The position numbers and the translations under genes are program-made. Positions 35,615 to 43,939 of a DNA stretch of 64,000 nt are shown in pieces; the first letter of the stretch is position 1; the number at the start of each line of letters is the position of its first letter. The DNA is from Lentibacter algarum (GTDB lineage: Bacteria; Pseudomonadota; Alphaproteobacteria; Rhodobacterales; Rhodobacteraceae): the NCBI RefSeq assembly GCF_018860975.1, contig NZ_JAHKQI010000008.1, positions 187,746-251,745 on the forward strand. The letters run 5' to 3'. The notes under the pieces were generated by a model. It was not told the DNA's origin. It was given only the letters and a program-made list of their open reading frames with translations, and made no database searches.

Positions 35615-36957
35615 CTGTGTTGCCTCCCAAACCGCCTGCGCGGCCTGATAAAGTCAGCCTCTGGCGCTATGTGAAACTGTTTCGCCAAGACATATTGTCG
35701 GCGCAACCGGCGAAGCTTTATCGCGCATGGATGGCAGAGTTTCGCACGCCGTTCTTTCGTTCCTTTATGGTCAATGACCCCAAGGTTTTGAATAGGGTGC
35801 TAAAAGAGCAGCCTGATGATTTTCCCAAATCATCACGGGTGAGCGAGGGGTTGCGCCCATTGCTTGGCGACAGCGTATTCCTGACCAACGGTGATGTGTG
35901 GAAACGACAGCGGCGGATCATTGATCCGGCGTTTGAGGGCGGGCGCTTGCGAGATACGTTTCCGGCGATGTGGGAGGCAGCAGAGTCGGCTGTTTCCCGG
36001 CTTGAGACCGGTGTGACAGAGATCGAGGAAGTTACCAGTTTTGCCGCGGCTGATGTCATTTTCCGCACGCTGTTTTCGATTCCGATTGAAGATGAGATCG
36101 CCAGTGAGGTGTTCAGCGAGTTTCGGGACTATCAGCGCAGCCAGCCGATTGTAAACATTGCGGCGTTCTTGCCTATGCCACGTTGGATGCCACGGTTTTT
36201 CAGGCGGCGGACGCGTGAAACCGCCAAGACTATTCGCGGATTGATCAGAAGGCTCACGCAAGCTCGGGCCGCCGAGATAGCAGCGGGAACGGCGCCGGAT
36301 GATCTTGCGACCAAGATAATGACCACGGTTGACCCTGAAACGGGAGAGAAGTTTTCTCCGGAAGAGATGATTGATCAGGTTGCGATCTTCTTTCTGGCTG
36401 GCCATGAAACAAGCGCTTCAGCTCTGGCTTGGACGCTGTATTTACTGGCGCTTTACCCCGAGTGGCAAGACCGTCTGGCGGAGGAAGCAGAGCAGCTTGA
36501 GGCCTGCGACTTTGCGGTGATGTCAAAGCTCAAGCTGAGCCGAGATGTGTTTCGCGAGGCTCTAAGGCTTTATCCGCCCGTGCCAATGATGGTGCGTGAG
36601 GCGGGCTGTCCGGTTGAGTTTCGTGAGCGGCATGTCGCGAAAGGCAGCCAGATCGTACTGAGCCCGTGGCATTTGCACCGGCATGAGCGGATTTGGGAGC
36701 GGCCAGACGAGTTTGACCCTGAGCGCTGGAAAACCGAGAGCGGGCGTCAATGTGCGCGCGAGGCTTACATGCCGTTTAGCGCGGGGCCGCGTGTGTGCAC
36801 GGGCGCCGGCTTTGCGATGGTTGAAGGGCCGCTGCTGCTGTCGATGTTGCTCAAGGCGTTTCGCTTCGAGTTGATTGAGGGGCGCGAACCTGTGCCTGTG
36901 GCGCATTTAACGGTGCGGGCAAAAGACGGGATCTGGTTAAAGGTCGGTCGGCGTTAA
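35611..36957 (+). CDS. Cytochrome P450, GTG start
   Basis: 448 residues from a GTG that overlaps the upstream stop. The I-helix oxygen-binding motif AGHETSASAL, K-helix EALRLYPP (ExxR), and heme-binding FSAGPRVCTGAGFA with axial Cys396 are all intact. The overall text resembles CYP4/CYP102-like fatty-acid hydroxylases more than small bacterial camphor-type P450s. Redox partners are not adjacent. The substrate is unknown; coupling with the hydrolase-like gene suggests a lipid or ester substrate, which is inference. It ends overlapping a convergent RHH gene by 4 bp. Confidence 0.92.
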   Translation: MTVLPPKPPARPDKVSLWRYVKLFRQDILSAQPAKLYRAWMAEFRTPFFRSFMVNDPKVLNRVLKEQPDDFPKSSRVSEGLRPLLGDSVFLTNGDVWKRQRRIIDPAFEGGRLRDTFPAMWEAAESAVSRLETGVTEIEEVTSFAAADVIFRTLFSIPIEDEIASEVFSEFRDYQRSQPIVNIAAFLPMPRWMPRFFRRRTRETAKTIRGLIRRLTQARAAEIAAGTAPDDLATKIMTTVDPETGEKFSPEEMIDQVAIFFLAGHETSASALAWTLYLLALYPEWQDRLAEEAEQLEACDFAVMSKLKLSRDVFREALRLYPPVPMMVREAGCPVEFRERHVAKGSQIVLSPWHLHRHERIWERPDEFDPERWKTESGRQCAREAYMPFSAGPRVCTGAGFAMVEGPLLLSMLLKAFRFELIEGREPVPVAHLTVRAKDGIWLKVGRR

Positions 36958-37169
36958 AGGCTCTTGTAATGCGCGAGCACAAAAAGCCGGATCGCCGAAG
37001 CAAGGCCGCTGTCGGTTCCGCGTGCATCGTCGATCTGGGCTGCAAGCACGTTGATCGGCGTATTCTGTTGAGCGGCGATATCGCGAAAGGCTTGCCAGAA
37101 TTCGTCTTCGAGCGAGACGCTGGTGCGGTGTCCGTGCAATGTGAGTGAGCGTTTAAGGGGCCGGCTCAT
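36954..37169 (-). CDS. Ribbon-helix-helix domain protein
   Basis: 71 residues: RSLTLHGHRTSVSLEDEFWQAF is the strand-helix of an RHH DNA-binding fold (PF13467 type), then AAQQNTPINVLAAQIDD and ASAIRLFVLAHYKSL. Its ATG overlaps the stop of the DUF4169 gene (ATGA). Probable small regulator at the end of the fumC operon; target unknown. Confidence 0.85.
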   Translation of the reverse strand: MSRPLKRSLTLHGHRTSVSLEDEFWQAFRDIAAQQNTPINVLAAQIDDARGTDSGLASAIRLFVLAHYKSL

Positions 37170-37342
37170 GGGTCGCGCTTTTTGCCGGACAGTGAGCGCT
37201 CGGCCAGCTCTGCCTTGGCTTTATCGAGTGATTTGTCAGCTTTTGAACGCCCGAACTTGACGGAGTTTTCTTCGGCGCGAGCAGACTTCTCAGCTCGCGC
37301 CTTAGCTTTTTTGAACCGGTTGAGATTAACCGGCGTTGTCAT
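37166..37342 (-). CDS. DUF4169 family small basic protein
   Basis: 58 residues, a short Lys/Arg/Ala-rich helical protein: [20 protein letters not shown], then ENSVKFGRSKADKSLDKAKA. The N-terminal NLNRFKKAKAR is the family signature. Its ATG shares a base with the fumC stop (TGATG) and its own stop overlaps the next gene, so all three are coupled. It is a typical alphaproteobacterial companion of fumC; the function is unknown. Confidence 0.88.
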   Translation of the reverse strand: MTTPVNLNRFKKAKARAEKSARAEENSVKFGRSKADKSLDKAKAELAERSLSGKKRDP

Positions 37343-38733
37343 CACTTTGGCCCGATCATGTCTTCGGGGCGCACAACTTTGTCGAATGTCTCGGCATCGA
37401 CAAAGCCAAGTGCGATGGCTTCTTCTTTGAGGGTAGTCCCGTTTTTATGCGCGGTTTTGGCAACTTTGGTGGCGTTGTCATAGCCGATCGTCGGGGCGAG
37501 GGCTGTGACCAGCATCAGGCTCTCTTTCATCAGCTTGTCGATGCGCGGCTCGTTGGCCTCGATACCGTTGAGCATGCGCTCGGTAAAGCTGTCGGCTGCG
37601 TCGCCCAGAAGCTGGATAGATTGCAGCAGGTTGTAGCTCATCATCGGGTTGTAGACGTTGAGCTCAAAGTGGCCTTGTGAGCCTGCGAACTTGATCGCGG
37701 CGTCGTTGCCCATGATATGTGCAGCAACCTGTGTGAGCGCTTCGGCTTGGGTTGGGTTAACCTTGCCTGGCATGATAGACGAACCAGGCTCGTTTTCCGG
37801 CAGGATCAACTCGCCAAGGCCAGAGCGGGGGCCAGAGCCAAGGAAACGGATATCGCTGGCGATTTTGTAGGCAGAGCCAGCAACAGTAGCAATCGCGCCA
37901 GACAGAAACACCATCGCATCATGTGCGGCGAGAGCTTCAAACTTGTTGGGAGCCGTCACGAAGGGCAGGCCGGTGATGTTGCCCATATGCTCGGCAACAG
38001 TTTCGCCCCAGCCGTGTTTGGTGTTGAGGCCGGTGCCGACGGCTGTGCCGCCTTGAGCGAGCTCATAGATGCCCGGCATGGCTGCATTCACCCGAGCGAT
38101 GCCCTGTCGAATCTGGTGGGCATAGCCGCCGAATTCTTGGCCCAATGTCAGCGGTGTCGCGTCTTGGGTGTGGGTGCGGCCGATCTTGATGATATCTTTG
38201 AAGGCCGCTGCTTTGGCCTCAAGACCGCCTGCGAGCTTTTCCAAACCGGGCAGGAGCACGTCGTGCACTGACATCGCTGTGGCGATGTGCATCGCGGTCG
38301 GGAATGTGTCGTTAGACGACTGACCCATGTTGCAATGATCGTTAGGGTGCACGGGGTCTTTGGAACCGATCGTGCCGCCCAAGATTTCGATTGCGCGGTT
38401 GGCGATGACCTCGTTTGAGTTCATGTTTGACTGCGTGCCAGAGCCTGTCTGCCAGACGACCAGCGGGAAGTTGTCGTCAAACTTGCCGCTCACGACTTCG
38501 CCTGCGGCTTCGATGATTGCAGCGGCGAGCTTGCCGTCGAGAGCGCCACTGTCACGGTTGGCCATTGCACAGGCTTGCTTGATCACGCCCAAGGCACGCA
38601 CGATGGCGATAGGCTGCTTTTCCCAACCGATGGGGAAGTTCATCAGCGAGCGCTGCGTTTGTGCGCCCCAGTATTTGTCGGAAGGCACTTCTAGCGGGCC
38701 GAAGCTGTCGGTTTCGGTGCGGGTGTTGGCCAT
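37342..38733 (-). CDS. fumC: Class II fumarate hydratase
   Basis: 463 residues from the ATG at 38733 ([20 protein letters not shown]), with GAGGAG upstream; a longer frame to 38820 lacks family support. Reaction: fumarate to L-malate in the TCA cycle. Motifs: [24 protein letters not shown], and the superfamily signature [13 protein letters not shown]. It does not use an Fe-S cluster. Two small coupled genes follow. Confidence 0.97.
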   Translation of the reverse strand: MANTRTETDSFGPLEVPSDKYWGAQTQRSLMNFPIGWEKQPIAIVRALGVIKQACAMANRDSGALDGKLAAAIIEAAGEVVSGKFDDNFPLVVWQTGSGTQSNMNSNEVIANRAIEILGGTIGSKDPVHPNDHCNMGQSSNDTFPTAMHIATAMSVHDVLLPGLEKLAGGLEAKAAAFKDIIKIGRTHTQDATPLTLGQEFGGYAHQIRQGIARVNAAMPGIYELAQGGTAVGTGLNTKHGWGETVAEHMGNITGLPFVTAPNKFEALAAHDAMVFLSGAIATVAGSAYKIASDIRFLGSGPRSGLGELILPENEPGSSIMPGKVNPTQAEALTQVAAHIMGNDAAIKFAGSQGHFELNVYNPMMSYNLLQSIQLLGDAADSFTERMLNGIEANEPRIDKLMKESLMLVTALAPTIGYDNATKVAKTAHKNGTTLKEEAIALGFVDAETFDKVVRPEDMIGPK

Positions 38734-38902
38734 GTCGGGCTCCTCAAGGAAATTGTCGCAATTGGCATACCGCCCTCGTGAAGGCAGGGCAATGCCAGAA
38801 TTCCTATTGCGTTTCGCCAAAAGTGTGAATTTCAGAATTGTCGCGAAACGCCCACAACGCAGAAAAGTTCTGTTGTGCCTCGGTTTTCCTCTACATGAGG
38901 TT

Positions 38903-38920
38903 AAAGGCGTGACGCCTTAA
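38903..38920 (-). terminator. Hairpin after sspB
   Basis: TTAAGGCG-TCA-CGCCTTTAA on the minus strand forms a stem of about 8 bp directly after the sspB stop. No T-tract beyond three bases, so termination is likely but not certain. Confidence 0.5.
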
Positions 38921-38923
38921 AGC

Positions 38924-39403
38924 TTATTTGCGGAAGTGATCAAGGCTGACAACATCAGCCTCATGCGGCGCATCATCTTCGGCGGCTTCCTGCATGGGGG
39001 CTTCGTGTGGCGTGCTATCTTCGACTTCGGTTGTGTTTTCATCGTCGGATTCGTTTGCTTCAAAGCGCAGGCCGAACTCAACCGACGGATCAACAAAGGT
39101 TTCGATCGCATCATAAGGGATGTAGAGCGTTTCCGGTTCGTCGCCAAAGCTGAGGGTGACGGAGAAGCCTTCATCGGTAACTTCAAGCGCTTCGAAGTCG
39201 TGTTGCATCACCACGGTCATTTCTTCGGGGTAGCGCTCGCAGAGCCAGACCGCGAGCTTGGCCTCGGGGTGACGGGTGTTGAAGGTGATAAAGAAGTGGT
39301 GCGCGCCGGGCAGGCCGTGTGCGGCGACATCTGTCAGCACCTGATGGATCAGGCTACGCATGGCATTGTGCATCAATGTGCCATATTCGATTACGCGTGA
39401 CAT
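38924..39403 (-). CDS. sspB: SspB family protein (ClpXP adaptor)
   Basis: 159 residues from the ATG at 39403, with GAGG upstream. The fold part is YGTLMHNAMRSLIHQVLTDV, HHFFITFNTRHPEAKL and VMQHDFEALEVTDEGFSVTL, as in the alpha-type SspB that delivers ssrA-tagged proteins to ClpXP. The tail is acidic and ends ADVVSLDHFRK, the usual ClpX-docking module. The tmRNA gene is only about 3 kb away on the same strand, the functional partner by knowledge of the system. Confidence 0.9.
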   Translation of the reverse strand: MSRVIEYGTLMHNAMRSLIHQVLTDVAAHGLPGAHHFFITFNTRHPEAKLAVWLCERYPEEMTVVMQHDFEALEVTDEGFSVTLSFGDEPETLYIPYDAIETFVDPSVEFGLRFEANESDDENTTEVEDSTPHEAPMQEAAEDDAPHEADVVSLDHFRK

Positions 39404-39469
39404 AGCGGCCCTCTTTCTTGTTGCCTCGACAATAAAACATTCTGAGGAAAACAAAAGGCCGATTTCGCT

Positions 39470-40702
39470 CTAGATAGCGCCTGAAATTGCAGCCAAAGCC
39501 AACCCGATGAGCGCGTTTCCTCCGATCAGTAGGCCGAGCGATGCTTTGCTGCGCCAAGCAATAAGCACACCCGTGCCTATGAGCAGAGCGGCTTGCCAGT
39601 TGAAGCTGCTCAAGGTGTGGTCCGGCAGCAGGACAGAAAGTGCAAACCAGAGCGACAGTGATGCGATAACTCCCGTCACTGCGGCGGTGATTGCAGCGAG
39701 CGCGCCCTTCAGGCGAGGCATAGCGAGCAATTGCTCAAGATAGGGGGCACCGGCGAATATCCACAGAAAGCAGGGTGTGAATGTCATCCAGAGGGTCAAC
39801 AGGCCTGCGAGAACCATGAGCGCAAAGCCGCCCTGACCGTAGCCTGCGAGATGCCCGACAAACTGTGTCACAAGAATGAGCGGGCCGGGTGTCGTTTCAG
39901 CCATGCCGAGCGCGTCGATCATTTGCGGCGTGGTGATCCAGCCGTAGTCTTGCACAACAGTCTGTGTCATCCAGCCAAGCAAGGCGTAGGCCCCGCCGAA
40001 ACTGAGTAAGGCAAGTCGGGTGAAATAGCTCGCCAGTTCGGTGAGGAACGTTGCCTGCAAAGCCCAGAGCAGCGCAAGTGGCGTGAGCCATAGCAGAACG
40101 CCGATCAGAAGCGTGCGCAGGGTTTTGGTGAGCGCTTGCGGCGATGCTGGCGTGGTGTCAGGCGGGGCGTTGCTTCGCATGAAGAGCGCCCCCGTCAAAG
40201 CGGCGGCGACGATGATCAAAGGGTAAGGCGCGCCGACAGCCGTAAACCCCGCGAAGGCCGCAAGCGCGACGGCAATGCCAAGGGGTGACGTGAGCGCCTT
40301 GCTGGCGAACTTGCGCAGTGCCAGCGCGACGATGGTGATCACAGCGGCCTTGATGCCCAGAAACGCGGCTTGCGCCCAAGGTTGCGCGCCGTAGGTGATG
40401 TAGAGCAGGGCGAGCGCGAAGATCACTATTGCCCCGGGGATGATGAAGAGCAGACCGGCGATCAACCCACCGAGCGTGCCGCGTAGTTTCCAGCCTGTGT
40501 AGGTTGCGAGTTGCATGGCTTCAGGGCCGGGAAGCAGCATGCAAAAGCTGAGCGCGCCGAGGAACTGCTGTTCTTTGAGCCAAGCTTTCTCATCGACCAG
40601 CACCTTGTGCATCAGCGCGATTTGCGCGGCCGGGCCACCGAAGGACAGCAGGCCGATGCGGGTGAATGCGCTCAGGAACTCGCGGGTATCCGGCGCGCTC
40701 AC
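39470..40702 (-). CDS. chrA: Chromate transporter ChrA (CHR family, two-domain)
   Basis: 410 residues, about ten to twelve membrane helices in two homologous halves. Half 1: FTRIGLLSFGGPAAQIALMH and LLPGPEAMQLATYTGW. Half 2: YFTRLALLSFGGAYALLGW and ETTPGPLILVTQFVG. The PGPE/PGPL motifs are the signature. CHR proteins export chromate. It overlaps the upstream ChrB-like gene by 4 bp. Confidence 0.94.
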   Translation of the reverse strand: MSAPDTREFLSAFTRIGLLSFGGPAAQIALMHKVLVDEKAWLKEQQFLGALSFCMLLPGPEAMQLATYTGWKLRGTLGGLIAGLLFIIPGAIVIFALALLYITYGAQPWAQAAFLGIKAAVITIVALALRKFASKALTSPLGIAVALAAFAGFTAVGAPYPLIIVAAALTGALFMRSNAPPDTTPASPQALTKTLRTLLIGVLLWLTPLALLWALQATFLTELASYFTRLALLSFGGAYALLGWMTQTVVQDYGWITTPQMIDALGMAETTPGPLILVTQFVGHLAGYGQGGFALMVLAGLLTLWMTFTPCFLWIFAGAPYLEQLLAMPRLKGALAAITAAVTGVIASLSLWFALSVLLPDHTLSSFNWQAALLIGTGVLIAWRSKASLGLLIGGNALIGLALAAISGAI

Positions 40703-41499
40703 GCGGTGTCTCCGAGCTGACTTGCGTGGGTTTCGCCGCTGCCATCGCGCGCCCAGCGGTAGAGGGCGTCATAGAGCGGCAAAGCAGCCGCGAGCTGTTG
40801 GTTGTCGTCAGAGTGTTGCTTGGACAGGCCAACCGACAATGCCAGCAGGCCAGCTGCTTCGGGGGCATCTGCAAGCTTGCCAAGGTCGGCCGCTCGGATG
40901 ACCTCTGCCATCTTTTCAAGTGCCGGGGTGGAGAGGGTGAAGTGCTTGAGTAGGGTGTCGAATGTGCAGCCGCTGTCTTCATGCGAGAAGGCGGCGCCGT
41001 TAGCGTCGTAAGACAGCGCACCAAACTTCTCTGCCACGTCAAGCACTGACGCCGGAGCGACATATAGAAAGGAGGCTCGTGGATCAACAAAGCGGGTGAT
41101 CAGCCATGGGCAGGCGAGCCTGTCGATCTTGGGACGTTGGCGTGTAACCCAAGCTGTGCCGGTTGCGGGCAAAACGCTCTGGGCGGTGCGCGGCGCATTG
41201 GCTGTGTCGCGCCAAGCAAAGTTGCCGCCTGTCAGGTTTTCCGCATCAATACCCTGAGCGCGCAGCCATGCTGCTGTGCCTTGACTGAGTTTCTTGCCCT
41301 TTTGGCAAATTATGATCGTTTTGCGCCCATTCAACAGCGGCAGCAGGCTTTCAAGCTCTGTGTGTTTGTGCCGAAACGCCGTTGGGATGAGAAAAGGATC
41401 GGCGTTAAAGTCTTCATCAATCGTGACATCGACAATGACAGGCGCGTCGGGAGTGCCGATAAGACGCATGAGCTGGTTTGCAGTGATTTCGTTGAGCAT
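40699..41499 (-). CDS. Rhodanese + ChrB C-terminal domain protein
   Basis: 266 residues. Residues ~1-105 are rhodanese-like, with the active loop IIICQKGKKLSQGTAAW. Residues ~125-266 match the ChrB C-terminal domain: RPKIDRLACPWLITRFVDPRASFLYV and DSGCTFDTLLKHF. Such proteins accompany ChrA and are called chromate-resistance proteins; the biochemical role is not clear. It lacks the ChrB N-terminal DNA-binding region. Translationally coupled to chrA. Confidence 0.88.
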   Translation of the reverse strand: MLNEITANQLMRLIGTPDAPVIVDVTIDEDFNADPFLIPTAFRHKHTELESLLPLLNGRKTIIICQKGKKLSQGTAAWLRAQGIDAENLTGGNFAWRDTANAPRTAQSVLPATGTAWVTRQRPKIDRLACPWLITRFVDPRASFLYVAPASVLDVAEKFGALSYDANGAAFSHEDSGCTFDTLLKHFTLSTPALEKMAEVIRAADLGKLADAPEAAGLLALSVGLSKQHSDDNQQLAAALPLYDALYRWARDGSGETHASQLGDTA

Positions 41500-41624
41500 G
41501 GGGCATGTCTCCTGAGAAGCTTACAGAAACATGCGAAACTTGGGCCGCAGCCTCACGGGGTGTTCGCAACAAAACCCCATGCGCCTATTTGCCCCTCTGA
41601 AACCGTGCTTGTCAAGCTGATGAC

Positions 41625-42065
41625 CTAGCTCAACCGTGCTCCCGTGAGCAACAAGCCCAACGAGCCTTCGGGCAGTTGACCGAGCTGCTCAAAGAAGGGC
41701 AAGAAATCAAAATTATTGTATGCTTCGACAATTTTGTCTCCCTCATATCGGGCGAAAATCATACCCGTAGCATTGATTTCCTCGGCGGTGCTGACAGCGG
41801 TTGTGTGCACCTGAATCATGGCAGAGAGCCAGTCTCCCTCTACATGAGAGCGCACGATTGTTGCTTTCGGATTGTTGCATAAGGCCCGTATGGCAACGAC
41901 AAGTTGCTTGAAATCATTCGGATCAACCGCGAAATCAGACATGATGCCAGTGGCCCTTGTTGATGCACTGAACAACTCATCAACGACTTCCAGGCGGCCC
42001 TTTGTCCAGACTTCGTCATACCAGTGTTGAAGAAGTTGTGTCTTTGCGCAGTTTGAATTGCTCAT
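41625..42065 (-). CDS. SnoaL/NTF2-like fold protein
   Basis: 146 residues from the ATG at 42065 with GGGAG upstream. Pattern HWYDEVWTKGRLEVVDELFS, then DPNDFKQLVVAIRA, MIFARYEGDKIVEAYNNFDF fits the NTF2-like superfamily (SnoaL-type). Such folds serve as polyketide cyclases, ester hydrolases or ligand binders, so no reaction can be given. It lies between chrB-like and tmRNA genes on the same strand. Confidence 0.8.
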   Translation of the reverse strand: MSNSNCAKTQLLQHWYDEVWTKGRLEVVDELFSASTRATGIMSDFAVDPNDFKQLVVAIRALCNNPKATIVRSHVEGDWLSAMIQVHTTAVSTAEEINATGMIFARYEGDKIVEAYNNFDFLPFFEQLGQLPEGSLGLLLTGARLS

Positions 42066-42164
42066 GTTTTGCTCCCAGAGTGACAAGGAGAGCATGCAGC
42101 AACATTCTGAACAAAAGGTTAGGGAAAGGCAGAAAGTGCAGGTTTCTGTTGCCAGGTACCTGCG

Positions 42165-42446
42165 AACCCCGCCTTACGTCGCTAAACGCAAGGAGTTAAG
42201 TTTCAATAGTTCCGGTCGCTTACGCGGCCATCGCCATTGGAGCACGATTGTCATTTGCAATTGTACAGTTTTCGCCGATAACGGTGGCAGACAGCCGAAA
42301 CAAAGCTAACATCTTTAGACGTTCGTCGATCCTATTTCGACCCCATGATCCCCAAATGAAGGATGTTTGGTGGAGTCGCCGGGTACCGCCCCCGGGTCCG
42401 ATCCGCTTATTACATGCGCGTTTATGTTCATAGTCCCAAAGAGGAC
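42165..42446 (-). ncRNA. ssrA: tmRNA, two-piece circularly permuted
   Basis: The minus strand encodes first the acceptor piece, which ends CGACTCC-A-CCA (3' end at 42368). A 23-nt spacer (42345-42367) follows, then the coding piece beginning GGGGTCGAAATAGGATCGAC (5' end 42344). GGGGTCG pairs with CGACTCC to form the seven-bp acceptor stem (one G-U). The T-arm stem CCGGG/CCCGG is present with an atypical loop. The tag frame starts at the resume codon GCA (42258) and reads ANDNRAPMAMAA, stop TAA at 42220-42222; this is a Rhodobacter-type degradation tag. The 5' and 3' gene ends are approximate. It rescues stalled ribosomes with SmpB; the tagged proteins are handled by SspB/ClpXP. Confidence 0.95.
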
Positions 42447-42452
42447 AGCTTA

Positions 42453-42481
42453 TATATAGGCCCGCTTGCATTTGATTTGAA
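42453..42481 (-). promoter_or_regulatory. Probable sigma70-type promoter of ssrA
   Basis: TTCAAA (42481-42476), a 17-bp spacer and TATATA (42458-42453) on the minus strand give a plausible -35/-10 pair. The transcript would begin near 42446, just 5' of the acceptor piece. Confidence 0.5.
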
Positions 42482-42566
42482 GAGGCAAATTGTATTTTGC
42501 TTAATTGTGCCGGCATAGGTGCTCGGCTAGGGTCGCGGTGAACAGAGCCCAAAAAGGGGAACAAAC

Positions 42567-42818
42567 TTGCCGATATTGATGGCTCTTGTCATGCTGATCG
42601 GCTTCTTTGTTTGGCGCGCTTGGGGGCGGCAGCGTGCTGAAGGAGCAGTTGCGACCAAACTCGATAGCCTTTTGCGACGTAACCCCTGTCGCTGGGAGCA
42701 TGTCGACGATAAAAAAGCTATGCGAGAGTTCCGATGTCTCCAATGCGGCGTCGTTGCTTATTCAAGCACTGGCAAGCCGCCGAAGGAGTGCAAACGACAG
42801 TTCAAGGGAGGGCTTTGA
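42567..42818 (+). CDS. Small membrane protein with CxxC domain, TTG start, coupled to dmdA
   Basis: 83 residues. One N-terminal helix (LMALVMLIGFFVWRAWG) is followed by a small domain with FRCLQCGVVAYSSTGKPPKECK, three Cys that could bind a metal. The TTG at 42567 is preceded by AAGGGGAA five bases upstream, a good ribosome site; an internal ATG at 42579 has none. The stop shares a base with the dmdA start (TGATG). A link with DMSP metabolism is suggested only by position. Confidence 0.72.
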   Translation: MPILMALVMLIGFFVWRAWGRQRAEGAVATKLDSLLRRNPCRWEHVDDKKAMREFRCLQCGVVAYSSTGKPPKECKRQFKGGL

Positions 42819-43921
42819 TGAAAGCAATAGCACTATCAAGACGGCTGCGCCGCACACCATTTAGCGAGGGCGTTGAGGCCGCTGGCGTCAAGGGATACAC
42901 GGTGTATAACCGTATGCTTTTGCCGACAGTTTTTCGCTCGGTTGAGGAAGATTACCGGCACCTCAAGGATGCTGTGCAGGTTTGGGACGTGTCCTGTGAA
43001 CGGCAGGTTGAGTTGCGCGGGCCAGACGCCACGCGGCTGATGCAGATGCTCACCCCACGCGACCTTCGCACGATGGTTGTCGGACAGTGTTACTACGTGC
43101 CAATTGTCGATGAAACTGGCGGTATGTTAAATGATCCTGTGGCCGTAAAACTGGCGGAGGATCGCTGGTGGATCTCGATTGCTGACAGTGATTTGCTGTT
43201 GTGGGTCAAGGGGATAGCCTACGGTTACCGCCTTGATGTGCTGGTTGATGAGCCTGATGTGAGCCCGCTTGCTGTGCAAGGGCCGAAGGCCGATGACCTG
43301 ATGGCTGATATCTTTGGAAATGCGGTGCGCGACATACGGTTCTTCCGTTTTAAGGAGCTTGAGTTTGCCGGGCGCAAGTTGGTTGTCGCGCGCTCGGGAT
43401 ATTCAAAGCAAGGCGGGTTTGAGATATACGTTGAGGGCAGTGACATCGGCATGCCGCTTTGGAACGCTTTGATGGAAGCGGGCAAGCGGTTTGATGTGCA
43501 CGCGGGCTGTCCGAATCTGATCGAACGAATTGAAGGCGGGCTGCTCAGCTATGGCAACGACATGACCGACGACAATACGCCGCACGAGTGTGGGCTTGGG
43601 CGGTTCTGCAACACGCAATCGGCTATCGGATGTGTGGGGCGCGACGCTTTGCTGCGTGTCGCACAAGAGGGGCCTGTTCGGCAGATACGAGCCGTTGAGA
43701 TACATGGTGATCCGGTCGGAGGCTGTGATCGGTTGTGGCCTGTGATGGCGGGTGATATGCAGGTTGGAAACATTAGCAGCGCGGCTTACTCGCCTGATTT
43801 CAATACCAATGTCGCGATGGGACTGATCCGCATGACGCATTGGGACGAGGGCAGTGAAGTCGATGTTATCACGCCGGATGGTGTGCGGCCTGCGACTGTA
43901 AGAGAGACATTCTGGATATGA
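42818..43921 (+). CDS. dmdA: DMSP demethylase DmdA
   Basis: 367 residues from the ATG at 42818 with GGGAGG upstream. It is a GcvT-fold aminomethyltransferase relative that moves a methyl group from dimethylsulfoniopropionate to tetrahydrofolate, giving methylmercaptopropionate. The text YTVYNRMLLPTVFRSVEEDY, CYYVPIVDETGGMLNDPVAV, ARSGYSKQGGFEIYVEGSDI and ERIEGGLLSYGNDMT matches roseobacter DmdA over its whole length, not simple GcvT. acuI follows in the known dmdA-acuI order. This allows marine sulfur assimilation in place of cleavage to DMS. Confidence 0.92.
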   Translation: MKAIALSRRLRRTPFSEGVEAAGVKGYTVYNRMLLPTVFRSVEEDYRHLKDAVQVWDVSCERQVELRGPDATRLMQMLTPRDLRTMVVGQCYYVPIVDETGGMLNDPVAVKLAEDRWWISIADSDLLLWVKGIAYGYRLDVLVDEPDVSPLAVQGPKADDLMADIFGNAVRDIRFFRFKELEFAGRKLVVARSGYSKQGGFEIYVEGSDIGMPLWNALMEAGKRFDVHAGCPNLIERIEGGLLSYGNDMTDDNTPHECGLGRFCNTQSAIGCVGRDALLRVAQEGPVRQIRAVEIHGDPVGGCDRLWPVMAGDMQVGNISSAAYSPDFNTNVAMGLIRMTHWDEGSEVDVITPDGVRPATVRETFWI

Positions 43922-43939
43922 AAACCGAAGGATAAGATT

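Noticed and set aside
42220-42564. 114-residue minus-strand open frame
   Set aside because: It is the tmRNA tag frame read backwards through the acceptor piece and promoter; only the last 12 codons are translated, on rescued ribosomes.
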